Of a stretch of 34,775 nt of DNA, positions 14,153 through 22,595 are shown one piece after another. Source of the stretch: DASYVD01 sp050693035 (lineage in GTDB: Bacteria > Actinomycetota > UBA4738 > CALAEC01); assembly GCA_050693035.1 (NCBI GenBank), contig JBOGWB010000085.1:1-34775 (forward strand), read 5' to 3'. Under the pieces are notes generated by a model, which was given only the letters and a program-made list of their open reading frames with translations, was not told the origin of the DNA and did not search any database. Numbering within the stretch: the stretch's first letter is position 1; each line of letters opens with the position of its first letter. The position numbers were made by a program, and so were the translations under genes.

Positions 14153-16267
14153 TCAGGGCACTGGAGGCTCGATCTCCAGGGGCCGGTCGAAGTCGAAGTA
14201 CCGGTGATCCATGAAGTGGCCGATGGCCCGCATCTCGGATTGGAGAACCAGGCCGTCGGGATCGACCCACAGGCGGAACCACACGGGCAGGTCCTCGCGG
14301 CCACCGAAGAAGGCCACGATCTGGGTGGGGACCCCGTCGATGTCCTCCGTCCCCACGAGCCGCGGCGCCACGAACGGGGAGAAGAAGTCCCAGATGAACG
14401 AGGGAACCTTCTGCGCGGGACCGCCCGTCTCGACCTCCCACTGCTGGCCGGGGGCCTGCCGGAGATAGCGAGTTCCCCCGATCCAGACGGCCTCGGACTG
14501 TTCTGTCTCCGCGCGCATGCGGTCGGGGGCTTGGAAGGCGTAGCGAGCATGGACGACGGCGAGGCCGGATGAAAGGGTCTCGTCCAGCCGGTACGTGGAC
14601 AGCCGGTGCATGCGCTCTTGGGCCCGCTGGAGGACCGCGCTCCCCTCCGCGGCGGGTAGGGCTGGGAGGGAGAACACGGCCGAGCCGCCCTTCGGACCCT
14701 CCACGCGGACCTCGAGGCGCTCCCGTCCCACCAGGTCGACCTCGGCACGCCGGCACGTCTCCCCGCACTCCGCCATCGGGATCGATCGTCCGCCGATCGA
14801 AAGCTCGGCCCGCAGGCCCCCGGCCGCCTCCTCGCCCTCCAGCGGGAGGAGGTACACCAGGGCCTCGTTGTCTCCAGGTCGCCCGGGGCGGAGGGTCAGC
14901 CCGACCAGGACCTGTCCGGCACTCCCCCCAAGGGTGAGATCTCCCTGCTCGGGGAGCAACGACTCCGCAGCCGCTTGGCTGGCCTCCTCCCGCTCCGCCT
15001 CGGCGGCGCTCCGCGACGGCGGAAGGGGGAAGGCCGAGAGGAGGGCGGCCGCGCCGATCACGATGATGGCCAGGGACGCTTCGAGCCCGGGCGAGCGGGC
15101 CAGGCGCTTCCAGGCTCGGAGCGACAGAGGGATCATGGCCAGGACGGCCCCCACCTTCACCAGGAGGACCTGGCCATAGGAGGATCCGAATAGGTCTCCC
15201 ACCCCGCCCACCTCCTGGATGCCTCTCAGGACCCCGGTGCCCACGGCGAACAGGAAAGCGGTGATCGCAACCGGCGAAAACCGGTCGAGCAGCCTGCGGG
15301 CTTCCTCCCCCCGCCAGCCTCCGGGGGGACGCAGGGTGGCCAGGGCGAGGATCCCGCCGGCCCACCGCCCCGTGGCGAGCAGGTGGACGCTCTGGACGGT
15401 GATCGCCCACCAGGCGGGGGGGGACGCCGCGGCATGGCCGGCGGCGGCGAGCGACACCACCGCAGTGGTGACCGCCACCCCAACGCCGAGGCCGCCGAAC
15501 GACAGGAGCAGGGCGACCGCCTCGGCCATCAGGCGTGCCGTGCGAGCGACCCCGGGCAGACCCGTGGTGAGGTAGTTGGCGATCGCCCCGGCGGAGGGAG
15601 AGGGCGCGGCAGCCAGGGCCTCGCTGGCCACAACCACGATGCCACCGAGGAGGGCCAGGCCAAGAGATAGGCGAAGCCCGGGCCGGATCCACGGAAACGG
15701 CGGTTCGCGCCGGGCCAGCCGGCGCAGGAGGAGCAGGCCCATCGCCAGCAGCAGGGCGGCGTCCTCGACGGCCCGGGCGATCCCGATCAGAAGGTCGGAC
15801 CGCTGGGGAGCGGCCTCAATGGCCCCCTCGGCTCCCTCGCCGGGAGAGACACCCACCCCGAACCGGAACGACCCCCGGAGGGTGTGGCCGTCCAGGGTGC
15901 TCACAGTGGTCCACCCGACCTCGTAGATCCCGGGCGCGTTGGTCGAAAGCGGTACCCGGATCATCCGCTCCCCGGAGGGACTCCCGGTGAACTCCCGTCC
16001 GGTGGGATCGGTCACCACGGCCCGGGAGAGCCTCACGTTGAGGGACTCGGTGAATCTCAGAACGACCACGCCGGGCGCGGTCCCCAACTCCGAGCCCGCT
16101 TCCGGCTCCGAGGAGACGACCACGGCGTGGCCCCTGGCCGTACCGGGGGTCAGGATGAGGAACCCGATGGCGAAGAGACCGGCTGCCAGCCAGTGGAGGC
16201 CCGGCCCTGCGGTGCGCGAGGGTCTCTTCGGCTCGCTCACTTCGCTCACGACAACGGGTGAGGCCAC
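14153..16267 (-). CDS. copCD: CopC-CopD fusion with an extra C-terminal lipid-carrier-like domain
   Basis: 704 aa, GTG start at 16267, 3 bp after the ccdA stop. Signal/anchor helix at about 25-45, cleaving before HAVVVSSEP, the N-terminal His of CopC. CopC domain about 47-140, with the second His in TLDGHTLRG. CopD domain about 160-430 with about eight helices, including the SVHLLATGRWAGG stretch. A further domain (about 440-704) is beta-rich; its last part (TYRLDETLSSG, YAFQAPDRMRAET, WFRLWVDPDG) resembles LolA/LppX-type lipoprotein carrier folds. Such YcnJ-like proteins handle periplasmic copper or its import. Last gene of a DUF2933-tlpA-ccdA-copCD unit; convergent with the M56 gene. Confidence 0.92.
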   Translation of the reverse strand: MASPVVVSEVSEPKRPSRTAGPGLHWLAAGLFAIGFLILTPGTARGHAVVVSSEPEAGSELGTAPGVVVLRFTESLNVRLSRAVVTDPTGREFTGSPSGERMIRVPLSTNAPGIYEVGWTTVSTLDGHTLRGSFRFGVGVSPGEGAEGAIEAAPQRSDLLIGIARAVEDAALLLAMGLLLLRRLARREPPFPWIRPGLRLSLGLALLGGIVVVASEALAAAPSPSAGAIANYLTTGLPGVARTARLMAEAVALLLSFGGLGVGVAVTTAVVSLAAAGHAAASPPAWWAITVQSVHLLATGRWAGGILALATLRPPGGWRGEEARRLLDRFSPVAITAFLFAVGTGVLRGIQEVGGVGDLFGSSYGQVLLVKVGAVLAMIPLSLRAWKRLARSPGLEASLAIIVIGAAALLSAFPLPPSRSAAEAEREEASQAAAESLLPEQGDLTLGGSAGQVLVGLTLRPGRPGDNEALVYLLPLEGEEAAGGLRAELSIGGRSIPMAECGETCRRAEVDLVGRERLEVRVEGPKGGSAVFSLPALPAAEGSAVLQRAQERMHRLSTYRLDETLSSGLAVVHARYAFQAPDRMRAETEQSEAVWIGGTRYLRQAPGQQWEVETGGPAQKVPSFIWDFFSPFVAPRLVGTEDIDGVPTQIVAFFGGREDLPVWFRLWVDPDGLVLQSEMRAIGHFMDHRYFDFDRPLEIEPPVP

Positions 16268-16270
16268 GAA

Positions 16271-16999
16271 TCAGATGGGAGGCCACTGATTGCGGGAGAA
16301 CCACCGGATGAGCGGGGTGAAGAGCTGGAGCCACTGACCGGTGATCATGAGGATCCCCATAGCCACCAGCACGGTCCCGCCGGCCCGTTCGATCGCTCGT
16401 CCGTGCCGTCGTAGCCACCCGACCACCCTCCCCCCATGGGCATAGCCCAGGGCGAGCAGCACGAAGGGTATGCCCAGTCCCAGGGAGTAGACGAAGAGCA
16501 GCGCCGCCCCCGCCCACACCGTCTGCGTGGCTGCCGCGGCCGTCAGGATGCCTGCCAGCACCGGCCCGATGCAGGGCGTCCATCCGATGGCGAACGCCAT
16601 CCCCAGGGGAACGGCCCCAGCGGGGCCGGAACGGATCCGCCTGAGGTCCACCCGGAGCTCCCGATAGAGGAACGGGATCCGCACCGGCGCCAGGGTGAGG
16701 AGCCCTAGGGCGATGACGAAGCCTCCGGCCACCTTGAGGAGCGTCGGGCGTTCGGAGAGGAGGAACGACCCGGCGACCGTCGCGCTCGCACCGAGCAGGG
16801 TGAACACGGTGGCGAACCCGAGCACGAACAGGGCGGCGGAGCCGAGCACCCGCCTCCTCACCTCCACCCGGGCGAGTCCCTCGCCGCCCACCCCGCTCAC
16901 GTAAGACAGGTAGCCGGGCATGAGCGGAAGGCAGCAGGGGGAGGTGAACGAGATGACCCCGGCGAGGAGAGCCAGGACCACGGGTCCGGCGGCGCTCAC
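16271..16999 (-). CDS. ccdA: CcdA-type thiol:disulfide electron transporter
   Basis: 242 aa, GTG 16999 overlapping the tlpA stop (GTGA). Six helices; the two reactive Cys regions are FTSPCCLPLMPGY in the first and IGWTPCIGPVL in the fourth, the canonical CcdA/DsbD-beta pair. It passes reducing power from cytoplasmic thioredoxin across the membrane. The partner is almost certainly the TlpA-like protein encoded just upstream. In such operons the pair keeps apo-cytochrome c or copper-site thiols reduced; the neighbouring copCD supports the copper reading. Confidence 0.94.
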   Translation of the reverse strand: MSAAGPVVLALLAGVISFTSPCCLPLMPGYLSYVSGVGGEGLARVEVRRRVLGSAALFVLGFATVFTLLGASATVAGSFLLSERPTLLKVAGGFVIALGLLTLAPVRIPFLYRELRVDLRRIRSGPAGAVPLGMAFAIGWTPCIGPVLAGILTAAAATQTVWAGAALLFVYSLGLGIPFVLLALGYAHGGRVVGWLRRHGRAIERAGGTVLVAMGILMITGQWLQLFTPLIRWFSRNQWPPI

Positions 17000-17670
17000 G
17001 CCGCCGCCTCCTCGATCACCCGGTCAAGCGCAGCCCGGAGCGTTGACGCGTCGACCTTGCCCAGGAACCGGTAGGCGATCCCGCCGCCCCGATCGATGAC
17101 CAGCGTGCTGGGAATCCCCACCAGCCGGTACCGGGCGGCCACCGTTCCCTCGGGGTCGAAGGCGCTCGGGTAGTTGATCCCGAACTCGCGCTGAAAGGCG
17201 AGGGCCGGCGCTCGCCGGTCCTGATGGTTCACGCCCAGGAACTGCACTCCTCGGGCCCGGTACTGCTGCCACACGGCGAGGAGATGAGGGGCTTCCTCCC
17301 GGCAAGGCTCGCACCACGAGGCCCAGAGGTTGAGGACCACTACCTTTCGGGCGAAGTCGCCAAGGCCGATCGTCCCCACACCCTCGAGCCTGGGAAGGCG
17401 GAATGAAGGAGCTCGTTCTCCCCCTACCGTCGCCTGGTCCAGGCGGTCCGAGACGGAGACAGATCCGACCGTTGGCGCAACCGGATCCCGTGCATCACGC
17501 AACGCCAGGGCCGCCAGGACTACGAAGACCGCCGGCACGAGGAGGGCGAGGGCGAGGATCAGCCGCCGCCAGGCCTCCGGCTTCGGACCTGCATTGGGGA
17601 TCGTCCGACTGTCCTGCCGGCTAAGGCCTCGCTTCCAGCGATGTCTCGGCACGACTGGCGGTTGCTCCAT
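16996..17670 (-). CDS. tlpA: Membrane-anchored TlpA/ResA-like thioredoxin
   Basis: 224 aa from ATG 17670 (GAGAGG before it); ATG 17694 is an alternative. It overlaps the end of the DUF2933 gene by 50 bp. One N-terminal helix (about 34-55, LILALALLVPAVFVVLAALAL), then a thioredoxin domain: ERAPSFRLPRLEG, LNLWASWCEPCREEAPHL with CxxC = CEPC, and the cis-Pro region VGIPSTLVIDRGG. The active site faces outside the cytoplasm. It is coupled to ccdA by a 4-bp overlap, so CcdA is the likely reductant. One of several redoxins in the island. Confidence 0.92.
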   Translation of the reverse strand: MEQPPVVPRHRWKRGLSRQDSRTIPNAGPKPEAWRRLILALALLVPAVFVVLAALALRDARDPVAPTVGSVSVSDRLDQATVGGERAPSFRLPRLEGVGTIGLGDFARKVVVLNLWASWCEPCREEAPHLLAVWQQYRARGVQFLGVNHQDRRAPALAFQREFGINYPSAFDPEGTVAARYRLVGIPSTLVIDRGGGIAYRFLGKVDASTLRAALDRVIEEAAA

Positions 17671-18001
17671 CGGCCCTGTCCTCTCCCGGTCCATTGTGCT
17701 CAAGCCGCCGGATATCGCGAGAGATGGCCTCCTCCTGGGCCTGGATGCTCGACAGCTCCCGCTTGAGGTGGGCGAGCCGTTCCCTCCCATCGTGATCGAC
17801 CCCGGGCGCCTTTGTGGACTCGGGCCGGGTGCCCTGCATGCCTCTCATCATGAGGAGCATCGAGATCGGGCACACCGCGACCAGCAGGAGCGGGACGATC
17901 CCGGCAAGGAGATTCGGCGCGACGATCCAGACCCCAGCACCGACCACGGCGAGGGCGGCCAGGACTCTCCAGTTCAGGCACATCTGGAAGATTCTCTTCA
18001 T
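17621..18001 (-). CDS. DUF2933-like small membrane protein
   Basis: 126 aa from ATG 18001, preceded by AGGAGGAG at good spacing; an earlier in-frame start is not needed. Two helices (about 10-27 and 30-46). VAVCPISMLLMMRGM is the Cys-Pro-x-Ser-Met ... Met-Met motif of short proteins found beside heavy-metal genes. A coiled, charged tail follows (REELSS-like heptads, IQAQEEAISRDIRRLEH). First gene of the tlpA-ccdA-copCD unit, 87 bp downstream of a perfect operator. The Cys and Met cluster may bind copper; this is inference. Confidence 0.8.
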   Translation of the reverse strand: MKRIFQMCLNWRVLAALAVVGAGVWIVAPNLLAGIVPLLLVAVCPISMLLMMRGMQGTRPESTKAPGVDHDGRERLAHLKRELSSIQAQEEAISRDIRRLEHNGPGEDRADGATASRAETSLEARP

Positions 18002-18087
18002 TTGGTCACTCCTCCTCGCCATCCGCGGCGCCGTTAGAAGCTGCCTGTGGCGGGCGCATCCTCCCAGATTCGCGTTGCTTCCCCCCA

Positions 18088-18108
18088 GATACTACACGCT
18101 GTAGTATC
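18088..18108. promoter_or_regulatory. BlaI-type operator between DUF2933 and SHOCT genes
   Basis: A perfect palindrome: arms GATACTACA and TGTAGTATC around CGC. It contains TACA-n3-TGTA, close to the core known for BlaI/CopY boxes. TAGTAT at both ends (18102-18107 on plus, 18094-18089 on minus) can serve as -10 in either direction, so one site could control both divergent units. The minus-strand unit starts at 18001 and the plus-strand unit at 18250. Confidence 0.85.
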
Positions 18109-18249
18109 GCTCCGAGGGGGGCGCCGGCTCGGAGACACCCCAGGGAAAGAGTGACCCGCTTTGCCGCAAGCATCTAAGGTGAGGGTAGGAGGCATGCTTG
18201 ATGGCCGTGGTGTTGATCGGATGCGGCGCATGAGAGAAGGGGGTTCCTG

Positions 18250-18495
18250 ATGCCCTGTCCGGGGTGCGGCCCCTGGATGATCGTTCCCTGGATTCTGTTC
18301 CTCGCGGTCATCGCGGTCGGGATCATCCTTCTCGCCCGGACCCTATGGACGAGAGACGGCGGGTCGAATCGCTCGCGTGAACGAGGTGAGCCGAGGCAGG
18401 AGAGGCACGCACTGGGCGTCTTGGAAGAGCGCTACGCCCGAGGGGAGATAGACCGGGACGAGTTCGAGGAGCGCCGCCGGATCCTGGGCGGTTGA
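18250..18495 (+). CDS. Single-span membrane protein with SHOCT domain
   Basis: 81 aa. Begins MPCPGCGPWM (a Cys-x2-Cys), then one helix (VPWILFLAVIAVGIILLA), then a short linker, and ends in the SHOCT motif LEERYARGEIDRDEFEERRRIL. SHOCT segments are thought to mediate oligomerisation. It is 142 bp downstream of the operator at 18088 and 47 bp before the molybdenum enzyme gene, so the two may be co-transcribed. Confidence 0.85.
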   Translation: MPCPGCGPWMIVPWILFLAVIAVGIILLARTLWTRDGGSNRSRERGEPRQERHALGVLEERYARGEIDRDEFEERRRILGG

Positions 18496-18542
18496 GTGTC
18501 CGAATGGTCGCCCCACTCACGAGCTGATCCGGTCGGCGTGTC

Positions 18543-20048
18543 ATGAAGGCCAGGTGGCGGGTCTCCGGTCTCCTCGCCGGGGGCCTGGCCCTCTCCTTCC
18601 TGTGGGCCGCGAGTCGCGTGGACGGGAGCATCCCGTTTCCACCTCTGAATGTCGCCGAGAGGATCATCAGGCTCACGCCCGGCGGGGTCGCGACGTTCTT
18701 CATCGACATCCTCGGGCACAACGCACTCCGGCTCCTCACGGCCGGAACGGTGCTCGCCTTCCTGGTGCTATCCACCGTCCTTCCCGAGGCCTCCAGGGCC
18801 CGCGGAGCTGTCCGTCCCACCCTCGCCGGTGCGGCCCTCGGCGCGGCCGCGGCCGGAGCAGCCTTGGCCGATCCCACCCCTCCTCATCCGGTGGCGGCCC
18901 TCCTGACGTCTGCGGGGGCGGGCATCCTGTACGCGGTCTGCCTTGCCTGGCTCACGGAAGCCGCCCCGGAGGAGCGCCACGAGCAATTGGACCGCTCGCG
19001 ACGGCGAGCGCTCGCCCTGGTCGGAACTGCTGCCGCGGCCATCGCCCTGGGTGGCACAGCCCTGGGGAGACTGGCCCGCCGGCTGGCGGGGCCGGACACC
19101 GACGTGCCCATCCGGGCCCCCGACGAGGCGGCGGCCACGCCGTCACGCCCTCTGTTCCCTCGGATCCACGGCCTCTCGCCGGAGGTCACGAGCGCCGCGG
19201 ACCACTACGTCGTGGACATCGACCTGCTGGACCCGGTCGTCGAGGCCGACGGGTGGACCCTCACCGTCGGGGGCCTGGTCGAACGTCCTCTGACCATCAC
19301 GTTCTCCCAGCTCCAGCGGGACTTCACGTTGGTCGAGGAGTACTCCGTACTGACCTGCATATCGAACGAGGTGGGGGGAGGACTGGTGGGCAGCTCCAGC
19401 TGGATCGGGGTCCGCCTGGGAGAAGTTCTTGGCCGGGCTCGGCTCCGAGAAGGGGCCGTGGACGTTGTCCTCCGGTGCGCCGACGGGTATGCGGCCTCGC
19501 TTCCGGTGGAGACGGCCCTCGATCCGGGGGCGATCCTGGCCATCGCCCAGAATCGGCGGCCGCTCACGCAGGAGCACGGCTTCCCATGCCGGCTGCGCGT
19601 GCCGGCTCTGTACGGGGTGAAGAACGCCAAGTGGGTCGAGGAGATCGAGGTCGTCGCCTCGGAGTTCCGGGATTACTGGACCAGGCGGGGCTGGTCAGAG
19701 ACGGCCGTGGTCCGGACGCAGTCGCGGATCGACGCAGTGGGCTCGGAGATACGGGCGGGGGAGGCCGCCTGGATCGCGGGGCTTGCCTGGGCGGGGGCCC
19801 GGGGCATCGCTCGGGTGGAGGTGTCCGTCGACGCCGGGGCGACCTGGGCGCCGGCGCGGATGAACCTCCCACTCTCGCCGCTGGCATGGACCCAATGGGC
19901 TTACCGATGGGTGCCCCAAGCTCCCGGCACCCATCTCGTGCTGAGCCGAGCGTTCGACGGCCTCGGCGCCGTTCAGGACCCGGCGACGCGTCCTCCTCAT
20001 CCCTCGGGCGCCTCGGGATATCACCAGGTGGACGTGCGCGTCTCCTGA
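18543..20048 (+). CDS. Membrane-anchored molybdopterin oxidoreductase, sulfite-oxidase fold
   Basis: 501 aa. N-terminal membrane part with about five helices (5-24, 45-85, 93-110, 116-137, 155-178). Catalytic domain about 205-385: VDIDLLDPVVEADGWTLTVGGLV, then LTCISNEVGG with the expected molybdenum-ligand Cys at 272, and HGFPCRLRVPALYGVKNAKWV. A C-terminal immunoglobulin-like dimerisation domain (about 400-500) is present, with VEVSVDAGATW. This is the actinobacterial YedY-like/sulfite-oxidase group; substrate unknown, possibly sulfite or oxidised Met. The catalytic domain is probably outside the membrane. Lies between two operator sites. Confidence 0.92.
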   Translation: MKARWRVSGLLAGGLALSFLWAASRVDGSIPFPPLNVAERIIRLTPGGVATFFIDILGHNALRLLTAGTVLAFLVLSTVLPEASRARGAVRPTLAGAALGAAAAGAALADPTPPHPVAALLTSAGAGILYAVCLAWLTEAAPEERHEQLDRSRRRALALVGTAAAAIALGGTALGRLARRLAGPDTDVPIRAPDEAAATPSRPLFPRIHGLSPEVTSAADHYVVDIDLLDPVVEADGWTLTVGGLVERPLTITFSQLQRDFTLVEEYSVLTCISNEVGGGLVGSSSWIGVRLGEVLGRARLREGAVDVVLRCADGYAASLPVETALDPGAILAIAQNRRPLTQEHGFPCRLRVPALYGVKNAKWVEEIEVVASEFRDYWTRRGWSETAVVRTQSRIDAVGSEIRAGEAAWIAGLAWAGARGIARVEVSVDAGATWAPARMNLPLSPLAWTQWAYRWVPQAPGTHLVLSRAFDGLGAVQDPATRPPHPSGASGYHQVDVRVS

Positions 20049-20086
20049 GCTCTTTTTCCCTACGCGGACAGGAGCCTTTTGAGGAC

Positions 20087-20128
20087 TCCTATGCCCCGTA
20101 GTAGAGGTGGGGCCATGTCCCGTATACT
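20087..20128 (+). promoter_or_regulatory. BlaI-type operator and promoter of the second CcdA unit
   Basis: TCCTATG-CCC-CGTAGTA (20087-20103) differs from the reverse complement of the 24799 operator at a single base. A clear -10, TATACT, lies at 20123-20128, so the operator sits over the -35 region. The GTG of the ccdA-like gene follows at 20162. This is the clearest repressor-over-promoter layout in the window. Confidence 0.75.
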
Positions 20129-20161
20129 CGCGGCCCGTGAAGCTCTCCAAGCAGCGATCGG

Positions 20162-21094
20162 GTGGATAGCAGCATCTTCTTCGGCGGTTCGGTCTTGGCC
20201 GCCGTGGTGGCGGGCGCGATCGCCCTGTTCGCCCCCTGCTGCATCTCGGTCATGCTCCCCGCGTACTTCGCCACCTCCTTCCAGAACCGCAGGGTCCTCG
20301 TGGCGATGACCTTCCTGTTCGCTGCTGGCGTGGCGACCGTGATCTTGCCCATCGCCATGGGGGCGGCCGCGTTCCGGAGGCTGTTCACCACCCAGCACAC
20401 CACGATCTACGTGGCGGGGGGTCTCCTGATGCTTGCCCTTGCCATCTACACGCTGCTGGGCGGGGAGATCCACCTGCCGATGCCGGGGCGACGAGCCAGC
20501 CGGGGGCGGGGGCCGCTCGCCGTCTACTCACTCGGCGTGTTCTCTGGGGTGGCGAGCTCGTGCTGCGCTCCGGTCCTGGCCGGTGTGGTCGCCCTCTCCG
20601 GGATCGCCTCCTCGTTCGCCTTGGCCCTGGGCCTGGGGGCGGCCTACGTGTTCGGGATGGTCGCTCCGCTGTTCTCCATCTCCCTCCTGTGGGAGCGAAG
20701 GGACTGGCGAGGGAGCCGCCTGTTCCGCCCCCGGAGGTTCACCTGGCGCCTCGGGCCTCTTCGACGAACCATCACCGGAACGAATCTGGCCAGCGGGATC
20801 CTGCTCGCCCTCATGGGAGCGGGCGCGGTGTGGATCGGCCTGACCGGCTCCGCCATGCCGTTGGCATCGGGCTGGCAGGCCAGGATCGCCGCCCGCCTGC
20901 AACATTACGGCCGGGTGATCACGGAGGCCCTCTCGTTCATCCCGGGATGGCTGGCGGTTCTGGTCCTTGCGGCTCTCGTCGCGTTGCTGGGCCGGCGGGC
21001 GCTGAGACAGGTCAGGGCATCGCTCCGAGGAGGCGACGGGCCGGGCGATCAGATCGAAGCGAAGGGGGAGGTCCTTGAGCACCAAGACGCGTAG
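20162..21094 (+). CDS. CcdA/DsbD-like membrane electron transporter, long form
   Basis: 310 aa from GTG 20162. About seven helices. Reactive Cys regions: ALFAPCCISVMLPAY in the first helix and VASSCCAPVLAGV in the fourth, each with a Cys pair, as in CcdA relatives. Extended beyond the 242-aa CcdA by a C-terminal part with two more helices (ASGILLALMGAGAVWIGL and WLAVLVLAALVALLG). It overlaps the start of the redoxin gene at 21075. Likely supplies electrons to that redoxin. Which other proteins it reduces is unknown. Confidence 0.88.
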   Translation: MDSSIFFGGSVLAAVVAGAIALFAPCCISVMLPAYFATSFQNRRVLVAMTFLFAAGVATVILPIAMGAAAFRRLFTTQHTTIYVAGGLLMLALAIYTLLGGEIHLPMPGRRASRGRGPLAVYSLGVFSGVASSCCAPVLAGVVALSGIASSFALALGLGAAYVFGMVAPLFSISLLWERRDWRGSRLFRPRRFTWRLGPLRRTITGTNLASGILLALMGAGAVWIGLTGSAMPLASGWQARIAARLQHYGRVITEALSFIPGWLAVLVLAALVALLGRRALRQVRASLRGGDGPGDQIEAKGEVLEHQDA

Positions 21095-21815
21095 AGGCAA
21101 GCAGTCCGGGTCCAGGAAGGGGAAGGCCCCTCGGCGTCCCTCGGCCTCGGCCCAGGAGGCGGCGCTGGCTGCTCGGGCCAGGGCCAGGGGACGACCGCGC
21201 CGCCGCCGTCAGCGCCTGGGAACCGGGGCGAAGGCCGGGTTCGCCATCGGGCTCGCCGTGCTCGCTCTCGGAGCGATCTTCTACCTGAACCGCCCAAGCG
21301 CGGAAGAGCGCTACGCGTTCCAGGTGGGGAGTCCGGGACCGGGGCAGCAGGCCCCACCGATCAGCCTCCCGTCCACCGGCGGGGGGACCTTCGACCTCGC
21401 GTCCATGCAGGGCAAGACCGTCCTGCTCTACTTCCAGGAAGGGCTGATGTGCCAGCCCTGCTGGGACCAGCTCGTGGACATCGAGAGGAACCCGGACGAC
21501 ATCAAGGCTCTTGGGATCGACGAGATCGTGAGCATCACGACCGATCCCCTCGACGCGCTCAGCCAGAAGGTCGCCGACGAGGGCATCGCGTCGCCCGTGC
21601 TGTCTGACCCGGATCTCTCGGTGTCCCGCGCCTACAGCGCAAACCTCTACGGCATGATGGGGACGAGCCGGGACGGCCACTCCTTCATCGTGGTGGGCCC
21701 CGACGGCGTCATCCGATGGCGGGCGGACTACGGAGGCGCGCCCAACTTCACCATGTACGTACCGGTGTCCCATCTCCTCACCGACATCCGAGCGGGGCTT
21801 CAGGGATCCGGGTAG
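21075..21815 (+). CDS. Membrane-anchored AhpC/TSA-type redoxin with CxxC
   Basis: 246 aa from TTG 21075 (GGGAGG before), overlapping the CcdA-like gene by 20 bp. Very basic N-terminus (about 1-55, Arg/Lys-rich), one helix (FAIGLAVLALGAIFYL), then a peroxiredoxin/thioredoxin domain. The active site is VLLYFQEGLMCQPCWDQL, with CxxC = CQPC. The conserved ISITTDPLDAL-like and SPVLSDPDLSVSRAY segments follow, then GHSFIVVGPDGVIRWRADYGG. It is the closest in-window relative of the Sec-candidate redoxin at 26293. The domain faces outside. Probably a disulfide reductase or peroxide-type redoxin fed by the neighbouring CcdA. Confidence 0.9.
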   Translation: MSTKTRRGKQSGSRKGKAPRRPSASAQEAALAARARARGRPRRRRQRLGTGAKAGFAIGLAVLALGAIFYLNRPSAEERYAFQVGSPGPGQQAPPISLPSTGGGTFDLASMQGKTVLLYFQEGLMCQPCWDQLVDIERNPDDIKALGIDEIVSITTDPLDALSQKVADEGIASPVLSDPDLSVSRAYSANLYGMMGTSRDGHSFIVVGPDGVIRWRADYGGAPNFTMYVPVSHLLTDIRAGLQGSG

Positions 21816-21821
21816 CTCCAG

Positions 21822-22088
21822 ATGGAAATCTTGCTGCTGACGCAGGGGGCCTGCGCCTACTGCGATGACGCCAAGAGGCTCCTCGATCGCCTCTCCGCGG
21901 AATACGGCTTCTCCGTGAAGATCGTGGACCTCGACTCCCTCGAGGGCCAGCACCTGGCCGAGGGCGGCGGCGTCCTGTTTCCCCCCGGCGTCTTCATCGA
22001 CGGTCAGCCGTTCGCCCACGGGAGACCCTCGGAGCGCAAACTCCGCCGTGAGCTCGACCGGCGTATCGGCATCGTCAGGCGTCCCTGA
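21822..22088 (+). CDS. Glutaredoxin-like small redoxin
   Basis: 88 aa. Thioredoxin fold without signal peptide: MEILLLTQGACAYCDDAKRLL with CxxC = CAYC, then VKIVDLDSLEG and the cis-Pro segment FPPGVFIDGQPF. It starts 6 bp after the redoxin stop. Cytoplasmic, so it may feed electrons to the membrane transporter of the same operon; this is inference from order. Confidence 0.88.
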   Translation: MEILLLTQGACAYCDDAKRLLDRLSAEYGFSVKIVDLDSLEGQHLAEGGGVLFPPGVFIDGQPFAHGRPSERKLRRELDRRIGIVRRP

Positions 22089-22345
22089 TGCCCAGGTCCC
22101 ACACCCGAAAGAGGACTTCGCGCAGGCTCGAGCCGCCGCTCGCCCCGCGGCGCCGCCGCTCACCGTGGAGGAAGCGAGTGGGCTGGACGATGGCCATAAC
22201 CGGATGCATCCTCTTCCTCGCGGGCAGTATCGGGGCGAGGACGGGGACCGCCTTTCTTTCTTTTGATCCGCATCACGTCATCGGTCAGGTCGGCGGGGCT
22301 GTCCTCGGGATCGCCGGCCTGATCCTGGCGACCTCGGCCAGGTAG
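22088..22345 (+). CDS. Small two-helix membrane protein
   Basis: 85 aa, ATG sharing one base with the previous TGA. Residues 1-30 are strongly basic (SHTRKRTSRR, RRRRSPWRKR). Two helices: about 33-50 (MAITGCILFLAGSIGA) and 66-82 (GQVGGAVLGIAGLILAT), joined by a loop with HH. Last gene of the CcdA-redoxin-glutaredoxin unit. I do not recognise a family. Confidence 0.75.
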   Translation: MPRSHTRKRTSRRLEPPLAPRRRRSPWRKRVGWTMAITGCILFLAGSIGARTGTAFLSFDPHHVIGQVGGAVLGIAGLILATSAR

Positions 22346-22374
22346 CCGTACGTTCAGCTCGATCGACTCATGGA

Positions 22375-22410
22375 GCCCCGCATGGGGTGGACATCCATCG
22401 GCCGCCCGAT
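22375..22410 (+). repeat. 36-bp structured repeat, copy A
   Basis: Identical to copy B (23235-23270) at 32 of 36 positions, same orientation. It folds as two hairpins: CCCC-GCAT-GGGG and ATCGG-CCGC-CCGAT. It lies between the small membrane gene and the operator of the cupredoxin gene. Whether it acts in RNA or DNA is not known. Confidence 0.7.
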
Positions 22411-22465
22411 GAGGCCGCGGATTGAGCGGAGCCAATCGCCCGCCACTGCCACCCCTGGCCCGTAG

Positions 22466-22486
22466 TACGACGAGGCGTCGTAGAAT
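22466..22486 (+). promoter_or_regulatory. BlaI-type operator and -10 box of the cupredoxin gene
   Basis: Perfect inverted repeat TACGACG-AGG-CGTCGTA (22466-22482). The right arm runs into TAGAAT (22481-22486), the probable -10, so a transcript would start near 22493 and have a leader of about 100 nt before the ATG at 22596. The operator-promoter join is the same as at 11955-11976. Confidence 0.8.
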
Positions 22487-22595
22487 CCCAGCCGCGAATG
22501 GACGGATGCCCGAGCTGGGGGGCTGCCGTGCGCCCCTCCCACGAGGTGGCGGGGGGCTTGCAGGCTAGCCGTACGGCTCGGGGGAAAGGAGAATC

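Noticed and set aside
14139..15692. A 517-aa frame overlapping the CopC-CopD gene
   Set aside because: Low-complexity Gly/Arg/Pro composition and same region as a well-supported gene; typical GC-rich shadow.
20049..20086. TCTTTTTCCC after the molybdenum enzyme as a terminator
   Set aside because: The T run is present, but I found no stable hairpin directly before it.
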